A stretch of DNA of 11,621 bases from Candidatus Uhrbacteria bacterium (GCA_903828685.1 CAIKNB010000047.1:1-11621); one strand, 5' to 3'. Positions 5,747 through 11,143 are shown, counted from the stretch's first letter. Program-made: numbers and translations. The notes: generated by a model not told the origin, from the sequence alone.

Positions 5747-6145
5747 TTAAGCAAAATAAACTCCCAGGACTTCATCCCTCCGCAACGCGTTCACATTCTT
5801 TTTTACCTGCGTCCAAAATTTAGGATGATGGATGACGCGCACGTAGCGAAACCATTCTCTATATAATCGCGGTGGCTGCTGATGATGCGCCAGTTCATGG
5901 CAAATGACGCGCAAGATGGCGTCGAGCTTGCGCGCTTTCATGGTGCGCGGCGTGTAAAGATCAACGGTGATGAGTTTTTCTCCGAGCTTGGTGTAGCCCA
6001 AAGCATAGGAACGAAGCTTGCCCACTCCCCTGACGCGCCGACGCAGTGCGCGCATCTCAAAACCTGGCATGTCCAAAACAAGACACGCGCGCTTGAACAA
6101 GTGCTCGGCCAATGCCTCATGCCGCGGGTCCAATATGTCAGACAT
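5747..6145 (-). CDS. SprT/YgjP-type zinc metallopeptidase-like protein
   Basis: 132 residues. The zincin motif H-E-L-A-H (residues 83-87, in ICHELAHHQ) supplies two His ligands and the catalytic Glu. A second conserved block HHPKFW (106-111) matches the H-x-P-x-F-W segment that supplies the third His in YgjP/SprT-like peptidases. The preceding strand region (YALGYTKLGEKLITVDLYTP) fits the same fold. These are single-domain cytosolic proteins; SprT/Spartan relatives cleave DNA-bound proteins, but the role here is unknown. The ATG at 6145 has no Shine-Dalgarno; an extended -10 ends 7 nt upstream, so translation should start at the very 5' end of the mRNA. No clear terminator follows; read-through toward the 79-residue gene is possible. 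Confidence 0.75.
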   Translation of the reverse strand: MSDILDPRHEALAEHLFKRACLVLDMPGFEMRALRRRVRGVGKLRSYALGYTKLGEKLITVDLYTPRTMKARKLDAILRVICHELAHHQQPPRLYREWFRYVRVIHHPKFWTQVKKNVNALRRDEVLGVYFA

Positions 6146-6152
6146 GGCGTTT

Positions 6153-6161
6153 AGGATAACA
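6153..6161 (-). promoter_or_regulatory. Extended -10 promoter of the metallopeptidase gene
   Basis: Minus-strand TGT-TATCCT (6161-6153), ending 7 nt before the ATG, so the predicted start point falls at the start codon. No -35 is recognisable because that area is the hairpin at 6164-6183. Confidence 0.5.
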
Positions 6162-6163
6162 CA

Positions 6164-6183
6164 AAACCCGCAGATGCGGGTTT
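6164..6183. terminator. Hairpin terminator between hppA and the metallopeptidase
   Basis: Perfect 9-bp stem AAACCCGCA/TGCGGGTTT with a 2-nt centre. On the minus strand it continues TTGTGTT (end of hppA); on the plus strand a T-run follows after GTGG. It directly abuts the -10 of the next gene. Confidence 0.6.
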
Positions 6184-6196
6184 GTGGTTTTTTATC

Positions 6197-6223
6197 GTAG
6201 GGGCGAGGTTACCTCGCCCCTAC
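6197..6223. repeat. REP-like palindrome, GTAGGGGCG family, copy 1
   Basis: Perfect inverted repeat GTAGGGGCGAGGT (6197-6209), one central base, ACCTCGCCCCTAC (6211-6223), 13 bp after the hppA stop codon. A second, decayed unit with the same GGGGCGA...TCGCCCCTAC edges lies at 11,116-11,143. There is no T-run, so it is not a classical terminator by itself. Confidence 0.7.
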
Positions 6224-6236
6224 ATCAAATGAATTC

Positions 6237-8228
6237 CTACATCATCAACGCTACGAGAAGCAACGCCACGATGTTCAAGATTTTGATCATGGGGTTGATG
6301 GCCGGACCGGCTGTATCCTTGTATGGATCGCCGACCGTATCGCCCGTGACCGCGGCTTGATGCGCAAAAGATTTCTTGCCGCCGTAATGGCCGGACTCGA
6401 TGTATTTCTTGGCGTTGTCCCATGCGCCGCCGCCCGAAGTCATGGAGATGGCCACGAAGAGCCCGGTGACGATGGAACCCATGAGCACGCCGCCCAAGGC
6501 GACCGGGCCCAGGATCCAAGCCACAAAAATCGGAACAATCACAGGCAGAAGTGCGGGCAGGATCATCTGGCGGATAGCTGCTTTAGTCACGATGTCCACG
6601 CAAGCGCCGTATTCAGGCTTGGCTGTGCCTTCCATGATGCCCTTGATCTCGCGGAACTGGCGGCGCACTTCCTCGACCACGGCGCCGGCAGTCTTGCCCA
6701 CGGCTTCCATGGCGAACGCGCCGAACAGATACGGCAGCAAGCCGCCGATGAACAAACCGGCGATGAGTTTAGGATCTTCGAGCGTGAAAGACAGTTTGAT
6801 TCCCTTGTCCGCAAATTCCTGGGTGTATGAGGCGAAGAGCACGAGCGCAGCCAAGCCGGCTGATGCGATGGCATAACCCTTGGTCACGGCTTTGGTGGTG
6901 TTGCCGACCGCATCGAGCGGATCCGTGATGTCGCGCACGCTTTCCGGCAATTCCGACATCTCGGCGATGCCGCCCGCGTTATCCGTGATAGGACCATAGG
7001 CGTCAATGGCCACGATAATGCCAGCCAACGACAACATGCTCATGGCCGCGACCGCGATGCCGAATAAGCCGCCCCAGTGGAAGGCTAAAAGCATCGAGGC
7101 CACGATGCACAGCACAGGCAGAGCCGTGGCTTTCATGCTCATGGCCAAGCCCGCAATCACGTTGGTGCCGTGTCCGGTCTGTGACGCCTTGGCGATATTC
7201 TGCACCGGCTTATGTTTAGTGGAAGTGTAGTACTCGGTAATCCAAACCATGAGGCCCGTAAGGATCAAACCCACGAGCGAGGCCTTGTAGACCGTACCGG
7301 CGCTGATGGCGCCGCCTGCCGGAAAAAACTTGTTGGCCACGAACCAGAACGCTATAGCCGCCAGGATGCCGGTGGCGATCAAACCTCTGTACAACGCGCC
7401 CATGATGTTATTGCCTTTCAAGCGGATGAACAGCGTGCCCACGATGGAACACAAGATGGCCATGCCGCCGATGACCAGCGGAAACATGATGACGTTAGTG
7501 TTGCCCGGATACATGAGACCGCCCAAGAGCATGGTGGCCACGGCTGTGACCGCATAAGTCTCGAACAAGTCTGCTGCCATGCCAGCGCAATCGCCCACGT
7601 TGTCGCCCACGTTGTCCGCGATGACAGCCGGGTTACGCGGGTCGTCTTCCGGAATTCCGGCTTCGACTTTGCCGACCAGATCAGCACCCACGTCAGCGGC
7701 TTTGGTGAAGATGCCGCCGCCCAAGCGCGCGAAGACCGAGATGAGCGAGCCGCCGAAGCCCAAGCCGATAAGAGCTTTGAGATCACCCGTCAGATAATAG
7801 AAACCCGCAACGCCCAGAAGGCCCAGCGACACCACGAACAAACCCGTGACTGTGCCACCTTTGACCGCGACGTTGAGCGCTTGCTTCATGCCCTTTTCTG
7901 CGGCGCGCGTGGTGCGCACATTGGCACGCACGGACACGAACATGCCCACGTAACCGGCCAAAGCCGAGAGACATGCGCCGACCAAAAAGCCAAGCGCCGT
8001 GTTGCGGCCCAAGAGCCACCAGAGAATCAAGAAAATGACCACGCCGATGTAGCCGATGGTCTTGTACTGGCGGTTAAGATACGCCATGGCGCCTTCCTGG
8101 ATGGCTTTAGAAATCTCCACCATCTTGCCCTCGCCTGCTGGCTGGCGCAGGATCCATCTGACTAAATAAAGGCCCCAAAGCAAGCCGATAACGGCAGCGA
8201 TGAGCGCGAACTGTATTGCTGTATTCAT
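6237..8228 (-). CDS. hppA: Membrane-bound proton-translocating pyrophosphatase, K+-independent type
   Basis: 663 residues, full length for the family, with about 16 membrane helices. It hydrolyses pyrophosphate in the cytoplasm and pumps protons across the cell membrane. Active-site signatures are all present: [11 protein letters not shown] (179-189), [19 protein letters not shown] (195-213), [12 protein letters not shown] (409-420), [10 protein letters not shown] (442-451) and [14 protein letters not shown] (629-642). Lys446 in GNTTK, where K+-dependent enzymes carry Ala, marks the K+-independent subclass, whose known members are H+ pumps. The ATG at 8228 lacks a Shine-Dalgarno; a promoter lies at 8255-8284. 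Monocistronic, followed by a REP-like palindrome and a hairpin. In a small fermentative cell it would recover energy from biosynthetic PPi. Confidence 0.97.
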   Translation of the reverse strand: MNTAIQFALIAAVIGLLWGLYLVRWILRQPAGEGKMVEISKAIQEGAMAYLNRQYKTIGYIGVVIFLILWWLLGRNTALGFLVGACLSALAGYVGMFVSVRANVRTTRAAEKGMKQALNVAVKGGTVTGLFVVSLGLLGVAGFYYLTGDLKALIGLGFGGSLISVFARLGGGIFTKAADVGADLVGKVEAGIPEDDPRNPAVIADNVGDNVGDCAGMAADLFETYAVTAVATMLLGGLMYPGNTNVIMFPLVIGGMAILCSIVGTLFIRLKGNNIMGALYRGLIATGILAAIAFWFVANKFFPAGGAISAGTVYKASLVGLILTGLMVWITEYYTSTKHKPVQNIAKASQTGHGTNVIAGLAMSMKATALPVLCIVASMLLAFHWGGLFGIAVAAMSMLSLAGIIVAIDAYGPITDNAGGIAEMSELPESVRDITDPLDAVGNTTKAVTKGYAIASAGLAALVLFASYTQEFADKGIKLSFTLEDPKLIAGLFIGGLLPYLFGAFAMEAVGKTAGAVVEEVRRQFREIKGIMEGTAKPEYGACVDIVTKAAIRQMILPALLPVIVPIFVAWILGPVALGGVLMGSIVTGLFVAISMTSGGGAWDNAKKYIESGHYGGKKSFAHQAAVTGDTVGDPYKDTAGPAINPMIKILNIVALLLVALMM

Positions 8229-8254
8229 AATGGTTTGCGGTTTAATGCGCGGCT

Positions 8255-8284
8255 ATTATGCGCAAATATGCACAAAAAGGTCAA
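8255..8284 (-). promoter_or_regulatory. Promoter of hppA
   Basis: Minus-strand -35 TTGACC (8284-8279), 18-bp spacer, -10 CATAAT (8260-8255). The predicted start near 8248 gives a leader of about 20 nt. Confidence 0.6.
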
Positions 8285-8289
8285 CCATC

Positions 8290-8312
8290 AAAAAAGACCC
8301 GCCCCGGGTCTT
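8290..8312 (-). terminator. Terminator of the DUF1059 gene
   Basis: Minus-strand stem AAGACCCG (8312-8305)/CGGGTCTT (8301-8294) with loop GGG, followed by a T-run to 8290. It starts 12 bp after the stop codon at 8325 and lies just upstream of the hppA -35. Confidence 0.85.
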
Positions 8313-8324
8313 GGTTGATTTGCG

Positions 8325-8510
8325 TTAGGCTAAATCCTTTGCCTTGGAGGCGATCTCGGCGCGCTTTTCCGGCGTCTGCAGCTCCTTGGGATTCTCATGG
8401 TGCATGCTGACTTTGTGTTTGATGCAGGCATCTATGGCTTCATCCAGATTGCGTCCCTTCATGATGGCGTTGCAATCGTAGCCGAAATCCCGGCAGGCAA
8501 TGACTTTCAT
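8325..8510 (-). CDS. DUF1059 small protein
   Basis: 61 residues from the ATG at 8510. It begins MKVIACRDFGYDCNAIMKGR, the hallmark opening of DUF1059 (M-K-x-x-x-C-R-D-x-G-x-D-C), with Cys6 and Cys13, followed by an amphipathic helix and a His-rich segment KHKVSMHH (31-38). The Cys/His set could bind a metal, but no function is established for the family. The frame extends upstream to 8567, but the promoter at 8519-8547 and the family start point favour 8510. The -10 ends 8 nt before the ATG, so the mRNA is nearly leaderless. It follows the RT gene on the same strand with its own promoter and terminator. Confidence 0.85.
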   Translation of the reverse strand: MKVIACRDFGYDCNAIMKGRNLDEAIDACIKHKVSMHHENPKELQTPEKRAEIASKAKDLA

Positions 8511-8518
8511 ATGGCAGA

Positions 8519-8547
8519 ATTGTGCCAGAAATGGCTGTTTTTGGCAA
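8519..8547 (-). promoter_or_regulatory. Promoter of the DUF1059 gene
   Basis: Minus-strand -35 TTGCCA (8547-8542), 17-bp spacer, -10 CACAAT (8524-8519), starting just 3 bp after the RT stop codon. The two boxes lie in an imperfect inverted repeat (TGCCA...TGGCA, 8546-8523), which might serve as an operator or as a weak end signal for the RT transcript. Confidence 0.6.
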
Positions 8548-8550
8548 GTA

Positions 8551-9546
8551 TTAATCCGACACACCAAAGTTAATGTTATTACTCAACTTGAACGTATTAC
8601 CGTGCGATAGTAAACCTTTGTACGAAGCAACCGCTTCTTTTGTCGCCCCGTTGCCAATTGCCTTCAACATTCTCCGCTTGGTCGTCGTTCTTAAAACCCT
8701 GTGATCCGGAAAATGTACCCAGCCTAAAAAATCTACTCCTGACGCAAATGTACGAAGTTCGACTTTATCAGGATGAAGCTGAAGGCGAAGTTCACTCGAC
8801 AAGAAATCCTGTAACAGAACTAGAACGTCTTCGAGATATTCACGGTCACGGGAAAATATCACGAAATCGTCGGCGTATCGGATGTAATGCTTCACGTGCA
8901 AACGGTGCTTTATAAACTGGTCAAAAACATTCAGAAATACATTCGCCAGAAGTTGCGAGGTGAGATTGCCAAGCGGCAGTCCGATTCCTTCGATGCCCGA
9001 AGAGAAGCTGCGCACGATATTTTCAAGGAGCCAAACGATGCGTTTATCGGCGATGTATTCATCGACAATCCCCAACAGAACATCGTGTTCGACGGACGCG
9101 AAGAACTTCCGCACATCGCACTTCAGTACCCAAGCTACCTTCCGATGGTTTTGCGACGACTCGCACGCAAATTGGGTAAACCGATCCAGCGCCCGATGCG
9201 TGCCCTTGCCCAGCCTGCAAGAAAACGAATCAGTGATGAAGACGCAGTCGAACGACTGATAGAGCTTTCGATAAATCGCACGGTGAACGATCCTGTCCGC
9301 AACGGTTGCTTTATGGATATTCCTTTTCTTTGGGTCAAGAATGACAAACGCTTCATAGGGAGAATGACTATAAGCCATTGTTTTCAGACGTTCATGTAAC
9401 AAAAATAAGTTAGGTATGAGATGGAACTCGAACTCCTGAACATCCGCACGCGACCGCTTTCCCTGCACGAATTCCTGCCATGCTTCAAGCAGGTTTTCCA
9501 TGGAAATGATATCCTCATAACTATGTCCGAAAACAATTTTTCCCAT
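8551..9546 (-). CDS. DGR reverse transcriptase
   Basis: 331 residues, the usual size for a DGR RT, with palm and fingers but no maturase or endonuclease domain. Motifs in order: YEDIISMENLLEAW (10-23), GKRSRADVQEFEFHL (29-43), DRIVHRAIY (84-92), the TDSFSCRLGKGTHRAL block (105-120), LKCDVRKFFASV with catalytic Asp144 (141-152), GLPLGNLTSQ (189-198), YIRYADDFVIF with Asp226/227 (221-231) and FLGWVHF (273-279). The LGNLTSQ motif replaces the Q-G-x-x-x-S-P of group II intron RTs and is diagnostic of DGR enzymes, linked to low fidelity at adenine. I keep the ATG at 9546 because the YEDIISMENL segment belongs to the family; an internal ATG at 9501 would remove it. The 5' end faces avd head to head. 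Confidence 0.95.
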   Translation of the reverse strand: MGKIVFGHSYEDIISMENLLEAWQEFVQGKRSRADVQEFEFHLIPNLFLLHERLKTMAYSHSPYEAFVILDPKKRNIHKATVADRIVHRAIYRKLYQSFDCVFITDSFSCRLGKGTHRALDRFTQFACESSQNHRKVAWVLKCDVRKFFASVEHDVLLGIVDEYIADKRIVWLLENIVRSFSSGIEGIGLPLGNLTSQLLANVFLNVFDQFIKHRLHVKHYIRYADDFVIFSRDREYLEDVLVLLQDFLSSELRLQLHPDKVELRTFASGVDFLGWVHFPDHRVLRTTTKRRMLKAIGNGATKEAVASYKGLLSHGNTFKLSNNINFGVSD

Positions 9547-9558
9547 AATCTTTCCGGG

Positions 9559-9945
9559 ATGATACCCCCCCCAACGCTATTTCCCCTGCTTCAAAAACTT
9601 AAAGGTGCCTATTTGGTTTGGTTTGAGTATTATCCGACAATCCCCAAAATCCATCGTTTCACGCTCGGTCAAAGAATCGACGGTATTCTCGTTGAAATGA
9701 TTGAGATGACGAGCGTAGCCGGCTTTACCCCTCGGCAAGAAAAAATACCGTATGTCAGGACGGCTATCCGTAAATTAGACACCGCAAGAGTCCTACTCCT
9801 TGTGCTTTGGGAAACAAAGTCGCTGGATAATAAACGGTACATCGCCTTATCGGAGAAACTCGAAGAAATCGGCAAGATGCTCGGGGGATGGCATGGGCAG
9901 CTCGTCAAACAAAGCTCCCCCGAAACTGCTTCGAGGGAGCCATGA
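9559..9945 (+). CDS. avd: Avd-like DGR accessory protein
   Basis: 128 residues, a small four-helix-bundle protein of the bacterial Avd family. It is recognisable by LFPLLQKLKGAYLVWFEYYPTIPK split over residues 7-30, RFTLGQRID (33-41), a middle helix pair (VRTAIRKLDTARVLLLVLWETK) and the ending SEKLEEIGKMLGGWHGQL. Avd forms a pentamer that binds the RT and TR RNA and is required for mutagenic retrohoming. It is encoded on the strand opposite to RT, TR and target, and ends 8 bp before the TR. Start choice: 9559 is closest to the family start and has a CATAAT 9 nt upstream; an in-frame ATG at 9523 would overlap the RT start by 24 bp. A run of eight C (9565-9572) lies in codons 3-5. The last residues are encoded by a hairpin (9914-9940). 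Confidence 0.88.
   Translation: MIPPPTLFPLLQKLKGAYLVWFEYYPTIPKIHRFTLGQRIDGILVEMIEMTSVAGFTPRQEKIPYVRTAIRKLDTARVLLLVLWETKSLDNKRYIALSEKLEEIGKMLGGWHGQLVKQSSPETASREP
9914..9940 (-). other. Strong hairpin immediately 3' of the TR
   Basis: On the minus strand GCTCCCTCGAA (9940-9930) pairs with TTCGGGGGAGC (9924-9914) apart from one mismatch, loop GCAGT, followed by TTTGTTTG. It begins 13 nt after the 3' end of the TR. It could end the TR RNA, or form the structured 3' portion that RT and Avd recognise and use for priming. On the plus strand it encodes the last residues of Avd. Confidence 0.6.
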
Positions 9946-9953
9946 AGACGCTG

Positions 9954-10074
9954 GCGAGGATCGCGGCCGGGTTCTGGTCATCGAACTTGTTGTCGAGCCA
10001 GTTGTAGTTCCAGTTCCACTTGCCGTCGTTCCAGTAGAGGTAACGAACGTAGCGGTTGCCGTTCGGATCGCGAT
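9954..10074 (-). repeat. Template repeat (TR) of the DGR
   Basis: 121 bp, collinear with the VR at a constant offset of 472 bp and without gaps. In coding sense it contains 32 adenines, and 18 of these differ in the VR; none of the other 89 bases differ. Read in the VR frame it holds eight AAC (Asn) codons, two AAG, and TAC/GAC/GAT codons. AAC is the typical DGR codon, since changing both A gives 15 residues and no stop. All eight AAC codons are changed in the VR. The non-variable 3' end (coding sense, 9972-9954) is the presumed IMH* segment. Confidence 0.96.
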
Positions 10075-10140
10075 CTCACGTGAAGACGCCGCCCAGGACA
10101 CCACCCTTCGAATACTCTCGGGGCTGAATCGCATTCGCGA

Positions 10141-10168
10141 TCTATAATCGCTTAGCGTCTCACGCCAA
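10141..10168 (-). promoter_or_regulatory. Candidate promoter for the TR RNA
   Basis: Minus-strand -35 TTGGCG (10,168-10,163), 16-bp spacer, -10 TATAGA (10,146-10,141). The predicted start near 10,134 is 60 nt before the TR. It points in the sense required for the template RNA. The -10 lies in a short palindrome (GCGAT-TATAG-ATCGC). Confidence 0.45.
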
Positions 10169-10319
10169 GTTTCTTCATGATTAGATCCGGAATCAGCCGC
10201 GCCAATTTGAGCCGTAACCCAAATTGTTCTGAACCGAAGCGAATCGGGCTTGGCAGCAAAAAGCCGTAACCTTCTGCATATTCGCCTTGCCTAAAAGGTA
10301 TTTTAGCAGAAAAGAAAAC
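10152..10319 (-). pseudogene. Possible C-terminal gene remnant between target and TR
   Basis: One minus-strand frame is open and protein-like for about 55 codons up to a TAA at 10,154-10,152. It reads ...KIPFRQGEYAEGYGFLL, then PSPIRFGSEQFGLRL, then KLARLIPDLIMKKLGVRR. It has no usable start codon and its upstream end runs into the terminator hairpin of the DGR target, so at best it is the tail of a lost gene. I cannot name the family. The stretch 10,075-10,418 otherwise holds only the TR promoter candidate, a short target-like remnant next to the TR, and the terminator. Confidence 0.3.
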
Positions 10320-10346
10320 GAGGCCTGCAGTGATGCGAGGCCTCGT
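10311..10346 (-). terminator. Terminator of the DGR target gene
   Basis: Minus-strand stem ACGAGGCCT (10,346-10,338)/AGGCCTCGT (10,326-10,318), extended by GCA/TGC pairs, then TTTTCTTTTC. It lies 72 bp after the target stop codon. It should separate the target transcript from the TR RNA. Confidence 0.75.
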
Positions 10347-10418
10347 GAACGAGACGAAAGGACTAAGGGCTAAGGATTTAAGGACAAAGGACTGCCCAAA
10401 GTTCCAAAGCCCAAGCGC

Positions 10419-11021
10419 TCAACTTGCGAGGATCGCGGCCGGGTCCTGGCCAGCGAACCCGCTGTCGAGCCAGCGGTAGCACCAGCTCCACTCGCCGTCG
10501 CACCAGTAGAGGCAACGAACGCAGCGGTCGCCGTCCGGATCGCGATACACCGTTCCCCAAAAGAAAATGTATCGCGTGCGGCCCTGCTCGTCGGTCTTCC
10601 ACGATTCCGGAATGAGATAGGTGTTGGCGAGCAGGTGGTCGAGAACGTTGGCCTTGAGAAGAGATCTGCCGGCCAGCTTCTCCTTGAGCTTGTTGCCGAT
10701 GATCGTCTTGTTATCCTTCTGGCCCTCGTCGAGGTGAAAGAGGATCTTGGCCGGATCGAACTCGACCTGGCCGCCGATTGCGCCCGGGAGCTGATCCTCG
10801 GGCTTGATCATCCAACCCTCGGGGATGAATGGCGTCGCGTCGCAATCGATGAGGCGGTGCGGACCGGCAGGGATGGCATCGAAGCTGCCTTCGATCATGT
10901 CCTGCATGGCACGCAGCACGCGGTCGGCCGGAACCACTCCTTTGAAAAAGCGCTGGTACAGTTCGTGTTCGCGTTGGGTATAGGTCGCCAATTGCTCGTC
11001 GGTAACAACACGTGTCGTCAT
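10419..11021 (-). CDS. DGR variable (target) protein
   Basis: 200 residues, no signal peptide or membrane segment. N-terminal part (1-158) is conserved-looking and helical at first (DEQLATYTQREHELYQRFF), then LIDCDATPFIPEGW (57-70), a Q-K-D-N-K-T-I-I-G-N-K-L-K-E-K-L segment (about 101-116), LKANVLDHLL (122-131) and YIFFWGTVY (151-159). I recall similar uncharacterised proteins as DGR targets in CPR bacteria. Residues 160-199 are encoded by the VR and are rich in aromatics and Gly/Asp (LYW, EWSW, YRWLD), typical of C-type-lectin-fold variable domains, which display changed residues on a ligand-binding face. Fourteen residues differ from the TR: 163, 165, 167, 170, 174, 177, 179, 181, 183, 187, 188, 190, 191, 193. 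Start fixed by Shine-Dalgarno GGAGG 6 nt before ATG. Ligand unknown; likely cytoplasmic unless exported by an unconventional route. Confidence 0.93.
   Translation of the reverse strand: MTTRVVTDEQLATYTQREHELYQRFFKGVVPADRVLRAMQDMIEGSFDAIPAGPHRLIDCDATPFIPEGWMIKPEDQLPGAIGGQVEFDPAKILFHLDEGQKDNKTIIGNKLKEKLAGRSLLKANVLDHLLANTYLIPESWKTDEQGRTRYIFFWGTVYRDPDGDRCVRCLYWCDGEWSWCYRWLDSGFAGQDPAAILAS
10426..10546 (-). repeat. Variable repeat (VR) of the DGR
   Basis: 121 bp at the 3' end of the target gene, ending 5 bp before the stop codon's last base. Compared with the TR in coding sense it shows A to G 14 times, A to C twice and A to T twice, and no other change. The final 19 bases (10,444-10,426, beginning CCCGGCCGCG in coding sense after one unchanged A) are identical to the TR and act as the presumed IMH. 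The first base beyond (10,425) differs between VR and TR, marking the homing boundary. Confidence 0.96.
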
Positions 11022-11053
11022 GACAAGCCTCCTCTCGTGAAGCCGCTGGCGTT

Positions 11054-11084
11054 GCCGACTCGAGGAAAATCCTCGTTTGTCGGC
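11054..11084 (-). other. Leader hairpin upstream of the DGR target
   Basis: Two stacked stems, GCCGAC/GTCGGC (11,054-59/11,079-84) and CGAGGA/TCCTCG (11,061-66/11,070-75), loop AAA. It lies 32 bp before the target ATG and upstream of its Shine-Dalgarno. There is no T-run on either strand, so it is more likely an mRNA leader structure or a protein site than a terminator. Confidence 0.5.
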
Positions 11085-11115
11085 TCAACCTTGGTTTGAA
11101 AGCGGCGGTCTGATG

Positions 11116-11143
11116 GCATGGGCGACGCTGGCGTCGCCCCTAC
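11116..11143. repeat. REP-like palindrome, GTAGGGGCG family, decayed copy 2
   Basis: GGGCGACGC (11,120-11,128), TG, GCGTCGCCC (11,131-11,139), followed by CTAC (through 11,143). The right edge TCGCCCCTAC is identical to that of the copy at 6197-6223. The left edge GCATGGGCG differs from GTAGGGGCG at two positions. It sits in the space between the DGR target and the RNase HII gene. Confidence 0.55.

Larger units (their letters stand above)
9914..10134 (-). ncRNA. Putative TR RNA of the DGR
   Basis: Inferred transcript. It starts near 10,134 from the promoter-like sequence at 10,141-10,168, runs through the TR (10,074-9954) in coding sense and reaches the hairpin at 9940-9914. The template RNA must be in this sense because the mutated bases are adenines on the minus strand. 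The ends are guesses. If the hairpin does not terminate, the transcript would continue antisense through avd into the RT gene. A stop codon (TGA at 10,078-10,076) just before the TR shows that this copy is not a translated extension of a target gene. Confidence 0.45.
8551..11021 (-). mobile_element. Diversity-generating retroelement (DGR) cassette
   Basis: All parts of a DGR lie together: reverse transcriptase (8551-9546, -), Avd-like protein (9559-9945, +), template repeat (9954-10,074), target gene (10,419-11,021, -) and its variable repeat (10,426-10,546). TR, VR, RT and target share one sense; only avd is inverted. In DGRs the RT-Avd complex copies the TR RNA with errors at adenines, and the cDNA replaces the VR, so the target protein is diversified while the TR stays fixed. 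The TR-VR comparison (18 mismatches, every one at a TR adenine) shows that this mechanism has acted here. No integrase or phage genes are visible nearby. Confidence 0.95.

Noticed and set aside
7212..8165. Plus-strand open frame of 317 codons opposite hppA.
   Set aside because: His/Asp/Gln-rich antisense shadow of the highly conserved pyrophosphatase gene.
8551..9546. Group II intron or retron reverse transcriptase.
   Set aside because: There is no maturase or endonuclease domain and no intron RNA. LGNLTSQ instead of QGxxxSP, plus TR/VR and avd, identifies a DGR.
9421..9558. Upstream extension of avd to ATG at 9421 or 9523.
   Set aside because: The extension is antisense to the RT N-terminus and has no Avd-family similarity. 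9523 remains a possible start but 9559 fits better.
9847..10134. Minus-strand open frame of 95 codons across the TR and the avd 3' end (Thr/Ser-rich).
   Set aside because: It is another frame of the TR joined to the antisense of avd. The TR explains the repetitive Thr/Ser composition. Such frames are easily misannotated as hypothetical proteins.
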